From: Candidatus Margulisiibacteriota bacterium
GTDB lineage: Bacteria > Margulisbacteria > WOR-1 > XYC2-FULL-46-14 > JAHJBW01
Direction of reading: 5' to 3'
DNA: 9,517 nt
NCBI GenBank assembly: GCA_018813405.1
Contig: JAHJBW010000199.1
Span: 1-9,517, forward strand
Shown here: positions 6,384 through 9,517 of the stretch, piece after piece
How positions within the stretch are numbered: the stretch's first letter is position 1
How the letters are laid out: every line of letters begins with the position of its first letter
Position numbers and translations under genes: made by a program
Notes under the pieces: model-generated
What the model was told of the DNA's origin: nothing
What the model saw: the letters and a program-made list of their open reading frames with translations, nothing else
The model's database searches: none

Positions 6384-6412
6384 TTGAGAAAACAGGTTTT
6401 TCGTTGTATACT
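6384..6412 (+). promoter_or_regulatory. Putative sigma70-type promoter of clpC
   Basis: TTGAGA (6384-6389) and TATACT (6407-6412) are separated by exactly 17 nt, giving a leader of about 47 nt. A second TATAAT at 6429-6434 lacks a recognisable -35. I see no CtsR-type direct heptad repeat and no CIRCE element around it, so heat-shock control of the Firmicutes type is not supported by the sequence. Confidence 0.55.
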
Positions 6413-6452
6413 GAAAAGTCCCAGCATATATAATAATAACTTGCCTTGATGA

Positions 6453-6459
6453 AGGGAGA
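6453..6459 (+). promoter_or_regulatory. Ribosome binding site of clpC
   Basis: AGGGAGA-type sequence (AAGGGAG core) is centred about 7 nt before the ATG at 6466. It fixes that ATG as start and so includes the zinc domain in the protein. It is one of the clearer ribosome sites in the window. Confidence 0.7.
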
Positions 6460-6465
6460 AGTGTA

Positions 6466-9342
6466 ATGGATAATTTTGATAAACGCCACGTCTGTGATGA
6501 ATGCAATCAAAAGCCGGCGACGGTTCATGTGACCCGCATTGTGAATGGCCAGAAGGTAGTAAGGCATCTGTGTTCGGATTGTGCTGAAAAGCTTGGTTTT
6601 ATGTCGGCCGACATGTCCTTTCCTGGATTTTTTGAGATCCCGGATATCTTCACTTCGTTCTTCAAGCGACGTCCCGAGAGGATATATGACTATTTTTCCG
6701 ATTCCGCCCAAAATGCCATACATCTGGCCAGGGAAGAAGCCAAGCGCCTTAAGCATTCCCATCTGACGCCGGAACATCTCCTGCTGGGGCTAATAAAAGA
6801 AGAAAGCCTGTCTTACAACATACTGGAGGGGCTGGGCATCAATCTTGTCGAGCTTTTCTCTGATATCGAATCCCTTATAGGCAGGGGAGATGTTTCCAGA
6901 AAAGAGATAACCCTGTCTCCCCGCGCAAAAAAGGTGCTGGAGCTTTCCTATAATGCCGCCCGCGAACTTGGCCTTAACTTTGTAGGGTCCGAACATATTT
7001 TGCTGGGCATTATCCGCGAGGGTGAATCGATCGCCGCCCAGTCACTTAGAAAACGGAAGGTCACATATGACAAGGTATTAAATCAGCTCATCGAAGAGAT
7101 CGAAAAAGGCCGTCCGCAGCAGCAGCTCCCCCCTGAAGAGCCTCCCCAATTTGGGTCCGAGGACTTGCCTATTGAAGGAATGGGGCCCGGAGGCATGGAA
7201 GGCGGGCCGGAAGGATTTTTCGGCATGCCCGGCTTTGGCATGGGGGGGACTGCCATGAGGCCGCAACAGGCCAAGACCGCACTCTCGTCATTTGGCCGTG
7301 ACCTTACTGATGACGCGAAGAACGAAAGGCTTGATCCGGTAATTGACAGGGAGAAGGAAGTTGACCGAGTTATCCGAATACTCTCACGCCGCACGAAGAA
7401 CAATCCCGCCCTGCTGGGCGATCCAGGTGTCGGTAAGACAGCTATTGTTGAAGGACTGGCCAACAGGATAATATCCGGTGAAGTCCCTGATGTCTTGCGC
7501 GACAAGCAGATCTTTGCCCTGGACCTGGGAGGCATGGTCGAGGGTACAAAATATCGGGGCGAGTTCGAGGCCAGACTAAAAAAAGTGATCGACGAAATAC
7601 TCAAAAAGAAGAGAAAGATAATACTTTTTATTGATGAGCTTCATACTCTGGTGGGCGCGGGCGCCGCGGAAGGCGCCATTGACGCCGCCAACATGCTAAA
7701 ACCGTCCCTGGCGCGAGGAGAACTGCAGGTGATCGGCGCCACCACGGTTGACGAATACCGCAAGAATATTGAAAAGGATCCTGCCCTGGAGAGAAGGTTC
7801 CAGCCGGTAATGATCAATGAGCCTACCAAGGAACTGGCCATCCAGATACTAAAGGGCATCAAGCATAAATATGAACAGCATCACTCGGTCAGGATCCCAG
7901 ATGCCACCATCGTTGCCGCGGTTTCGCTGGCCGACAGGTATATAACCGACCGTTTCCTGCCGGACAAGGCCATTGACGTTATGGATGAGGCGGGTGCCAA
8001 GGTCAGGCTGCGTTTGCTGGCTCCAACAGATGAGCAAAAAGAGGTCAGGCAGCAGCTGGAGGACGTAAAAAAGGAAAAGGAAGAGGCCATAACCGCTCAG
8101 AAATTCGAAAAAGCCGCCTCTCTGCGCGATAAGATCAACGCGCTTGAGGACAGGATCAAAAAACTGCAGGAAAAAGCCAGGGGCGAAGGACGCATGGCCA
8201 CCGTTACCGAGGACGACGTATCCGAAGTGGTATCCGATTGGACAGGGATCCCCGTGATAAAGCTTACCGCGGCCGAGACCGAAAAACTGGTCAGGATGGA
8301 AGAAGCTTTGCACAAAAGGGTGATCGGGCAAGAAGAAGCAGTGGTTGCCATTTCACAAGCGATCCGCCGCGGCAGGGCCGGCTTAAAAGCTCCCGAACGG
8401 CCAGTAGGCTCATTTATCTTTGCCGGGCCGACCGGGGTGGGTAAGACCGAAGTAGCGCGCCGCCTGGCGGAGTTCTTGTTCGGCACCATGGATGCCATGG
8501 TCCGCGTTGATATGTCCGAATACATGGAAAAGCATTCTGTTTCCCGTTTGACCGGAGCGCCTCCGGGATATGTTGGCTATGAAGAGGGTGGGGCTCTTAC
8601 CGAGGCTGTACGCCGCAAACCCTATTCTGTCATCCTTTTTGACGAGATAGAAAAAGCGCATCCCGATGTTTTTAACGTGCTGCTGCAGGTGCTCGAGGAT
8701 GGAAGACTTACCGATTCCAAAGGGCATACAGTGGATTTCAAGAATACTGTCATCATAATGACCACCAATGTTGGCCAGAGGCAAATAGTAAAAGAAGGCG
8801 CCATAGGATTTATGACGCGCGAGGACAGGGAAGCCTCGTACGAAAAGATGAAAGACACGGTTATGGAAGACATGAAGAAAGTCTTCCGTCCCGAGTTCCT
8901 TAACAGGATAGATGAGATAATCGTGTTCCATCCGCTGGATGAGGGCCAGCTCAAACAGATAGCCGGTCTTATGATATCTGACGTTCAAAAGAACGTTGAA
9001 TGCAATCAAATGAAGCTGGAAATAGCCGACGAGGTCAAGGCCTTGATAGTTAAAGAAGGCTTTGATCCCAAGTTCGGGGCACGTCCGCTAAGGCGAGCGG
9101 TGCAGAAATTTATCGAAAATCCCCTTTCCAATGAGATCATAGAAGGCAAGTTCAAGGCCGGGGATGTCGTTATGGCCAGCGCGGACAAGAACAAAGTTGT
9201 CTTCGAGAAGATCGACACTTTCGACGTAAAACCCAAAGCCGACGTTTGCGAAGACACCTCCATAACCAGGCCAAAACCCACCGAGGTGAAAGAATCGGGC
9301 GATGAGGAAAGAAGAAAGCGCGGCCGAAAAAGAACTAAGTAA
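6466..9342 (+). CDS. clpC: ClpC-type AAA+ unfoldase with fused N-terminal McsA-like zinc domain
   Basis: This 958-residue Clp ATPase unfolds proteins and feeds them to ClpP. Residues 8-45 form a McsA-like zinc motif (Cys10/Cys13 and Cys36/Cys39, with KPATVHVTRIVNGQK between). In Firmicutes this domain sits on the separate protein McsA, partner of the arginine kinase McsB. Then come two Clp N repeats (about 79-140 and 150-212) and a long Gly/Pro/Met-rich linker (215-270). The first AAA+ module has Walker A GDPGVGKT (318-325), Walker B LFIDE (387-391) and pore KYRG (362-365). A UVR-containing middle region (about 536-570) follows. The second module has GPTGVGKT (654-661), pore GYVG (701-704) and Walker B LFDE (724-727). 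IGF at 780-782 matches the ClpP-docking loop, so proteolytic partnership is likely. The tail is strongly basic. leuS starts 6 nt after the stop. Confidence 0.95.
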   Translation: MDNFDKRHVCDECNQKPATVHVTRIVNGQKVVRHLCSDCAEKLGFMSADMSFPGFFEIPDIFTSFFKRRPERIYDYFSDSAQNAIHLAREEAKRLKHSHLTPEHLLLGLIKEESLSYNILEGLGINLVELFSDIESLIGRGDVSRKEITLSPRAKKVLELSYNAARELGLNFVGSEHILLGIIREGESIAAQSLRKRKVTYDKVLNQLIEEIEKGRPQQQLPPEEPPQFGSEDLPIEGMGPGGMEGGPEGFFGMPGFGMGGTAMRPQQAKTALSSFGRDLTDDAKNERLDPVIDREKEVDRVIRILSRRTKNNPALLGDPGVGKTAIVEGLANRIISGEVPDVLRDKQIFALDLGGMVEGTKYRGEFEARLKKVIDEILKKKRKIILFIDELHTLVGAGAAEGAIDAANMLKPSLARGELQVIGATTVDEYRKNIEKDPALERRFQPVMINEPTKELAIQILKGIKHKYEQHHSVRIPDATIVAAVSLADRYITDRFLPDKAIDVMDEAGAKVRLRLLAPTDEQKEVRQQLEDVKKEKEEAITAQKFEKAASLRDKINALEDRIKKLQEKARGEGRMATVTEDDVSEVVSDWTGIPVIKLTAAETEKLVRMEEALHKRVIGQEEAVVAISQAIRRGRAGLKAPERPVGSFIFAGPTGVGKTEVARRLAEFLFGTMDAMVRVDMSEYMEKHSVSRLTGAPPGYVGYEEGGALTEAVRRKPYSVILFDEIEKAHPDVFNVLLQVLEDGRLTDSKGHTVDFKNTVIIMTTNVGQRQIVKEGAIGFMTREDREASYEKMKDTVMEDMKKVFRPEFLNRIDEIIVFHPLDEGQLKQIAGLMISDVQKNVECNQMKLEIADEVKALIVKEGFDPKFGARPLRRAVQKFIENPLSNEIIEGKFKAGDVVMASADKNKVVFEKIDTFDVKPKADVCEDTSITRPKPTEVKESGDEERRKRGRKRTK

Positions 9343-9348
9343 GAGCCT

Positions 9349-9517
9349 ATGAGAACGTATAGCCCTGCCGAAATAGAAAAAAGATGGCAGAAAGAATGGG
9401 AGCGAAAAAAGCTTTTTGAAGCTCCCTGCGATTCCCAAAAAGAAAACTACTACGCCCTGGTAATGTTCCCTTATCCTTCCGGCAACCTGCACATGGGCCA
9501 CGTCAGGAACTATGCCA
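9349..9517 (+). CDS. leuS: Leucyl-tRNA synthetase (partial, N-terminal 56 residues)
   Basis: The frame opens with ATG at 9349 and runs off the window. The visible part begins MRTYSPAEIEKRWQKEWE, typical of LeuRS N-termini. It reaches the class I signature block MFPYPSGNLHMGHVRNY at residues 39-55, where HMGH (48-51) is the HIGH-type ATP-binding motif and the MFPYPSG context is specific to LeuRS among class I synthetases. The enzyme charges tRNA-Leu with leucine and has an editing domain further along, not visible here. Only 6 nt separate it from the clpC stop, so it is probably in the same transcript. The ribosome site is weak (TAAGAG just upstream), which suggests coupling to clpC translation. 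Confidence 0.95.
   Translation, partial: MRTYSPAEIEKRWQKEWERKKLFEAPCDSQKENYYALVMFPYPSGNLHMGHVRNYA

Noticed and set aside
6357..6506. 50-residue N-terminal extension of the small minus-strand membrane protein
   Set aside because: It is not hydrophobic, overlaps the clpC start and both promoters, and a -10-like box lies just before ATG 6356.
7242..7248. Run of seven G in the clpC linker as a phase-variation site
   Set aside because: A single G7 in a Gly-rich codon stretch (Met-Gly-Gly-Thr) is expected from composition; there is no sign of frame disruption and clpC is not a typical phase-variable gene.
7083..7604. 173-residue open frame antisense to clpC
   Set aside because: Its Ser/Pro-rich composition reflects the complement of the Gly-rich linker and first AAA+ module; no independent support.
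8410..9009. 199-residue open frame antisense to clpC
   Set aside because: It lies wholly opposite conserved AAA+ motifs, has no recognisable domain or ribosome site, and is explained by the codon composition of clpC.

Overview
The window looks like ordinary chromosome from an uncultured bacterium. Coding density is high, base composition is intermediate, genes are tightly packed on both strands, and the products are mostly housekeeping proteins. Nothing here fixes the taxonomy. A ClpC carrying a McsA-type zinc domain, N-terminal seven-helix sensor-like proteins, and near-leaderless promoters suggest a candidate-phylum lineage, perhaps near Margulisbacteria/WOR-1. That placement is a low-confidence guess.

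Layout. On the minus strand at the left are three membrane-protein genes: the 5' end of a seven-helix-type protein running off the window (1-246), a 442-residue seven-helix protein with a degenerate PAS-like region and coiled coil (251-1579), and a CPBP-family intramembrane protease (1630-2439). From 2514 the plus strand carries miaB (tRNA modification) with prs (PRPP synthetase) overlapping it by 4 nt, then an intergenic composite inverted repeat, then hom (homoserine dehydrogenase with ACT domain). Convergent with hom, with the two stop codons back to back, is a small two-helix membrane protein (6093-6356, minus). Divergent from it is a 958-residue ClpC-type AAA+ unfoldase with an N-terminal McsA-like zinc domain, followed 6 nt later by the start of leuS, which runs off the right edge.

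How the genes work together. miaB-prs is a translationally coupled pair; prs supplies PRPP for nucleotide, His and Trp synthesis, and hom commits aspartate semialdehyde to Thr/Met. clpC-leuS looks like a second plus-strand operon joining protein quality control to translation. The minus-strand membrane proteins look like sensing or envelope functions, but their substrates and signals cannot be read from sequence.

The most notable points are: (1) the McsA zinc-finger/ClpC fusion; (2) two perfect or near-perfect palindromes inside miaB, each lying where the protein appears about 10 residues longer than E. coli MiaB, suggesting in-frame insertion of small palindromic elements; (3) a two-hairpin repeat enclosed by an outer stem between prs and hom; and (4) a recurring TATAAT-like box 6-11 nt upstream of several start codons, suggesting leaderless or nearly leaderless mRNAs. 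No tRNA, rRNA, CRISPR array or transposase gene was seen.
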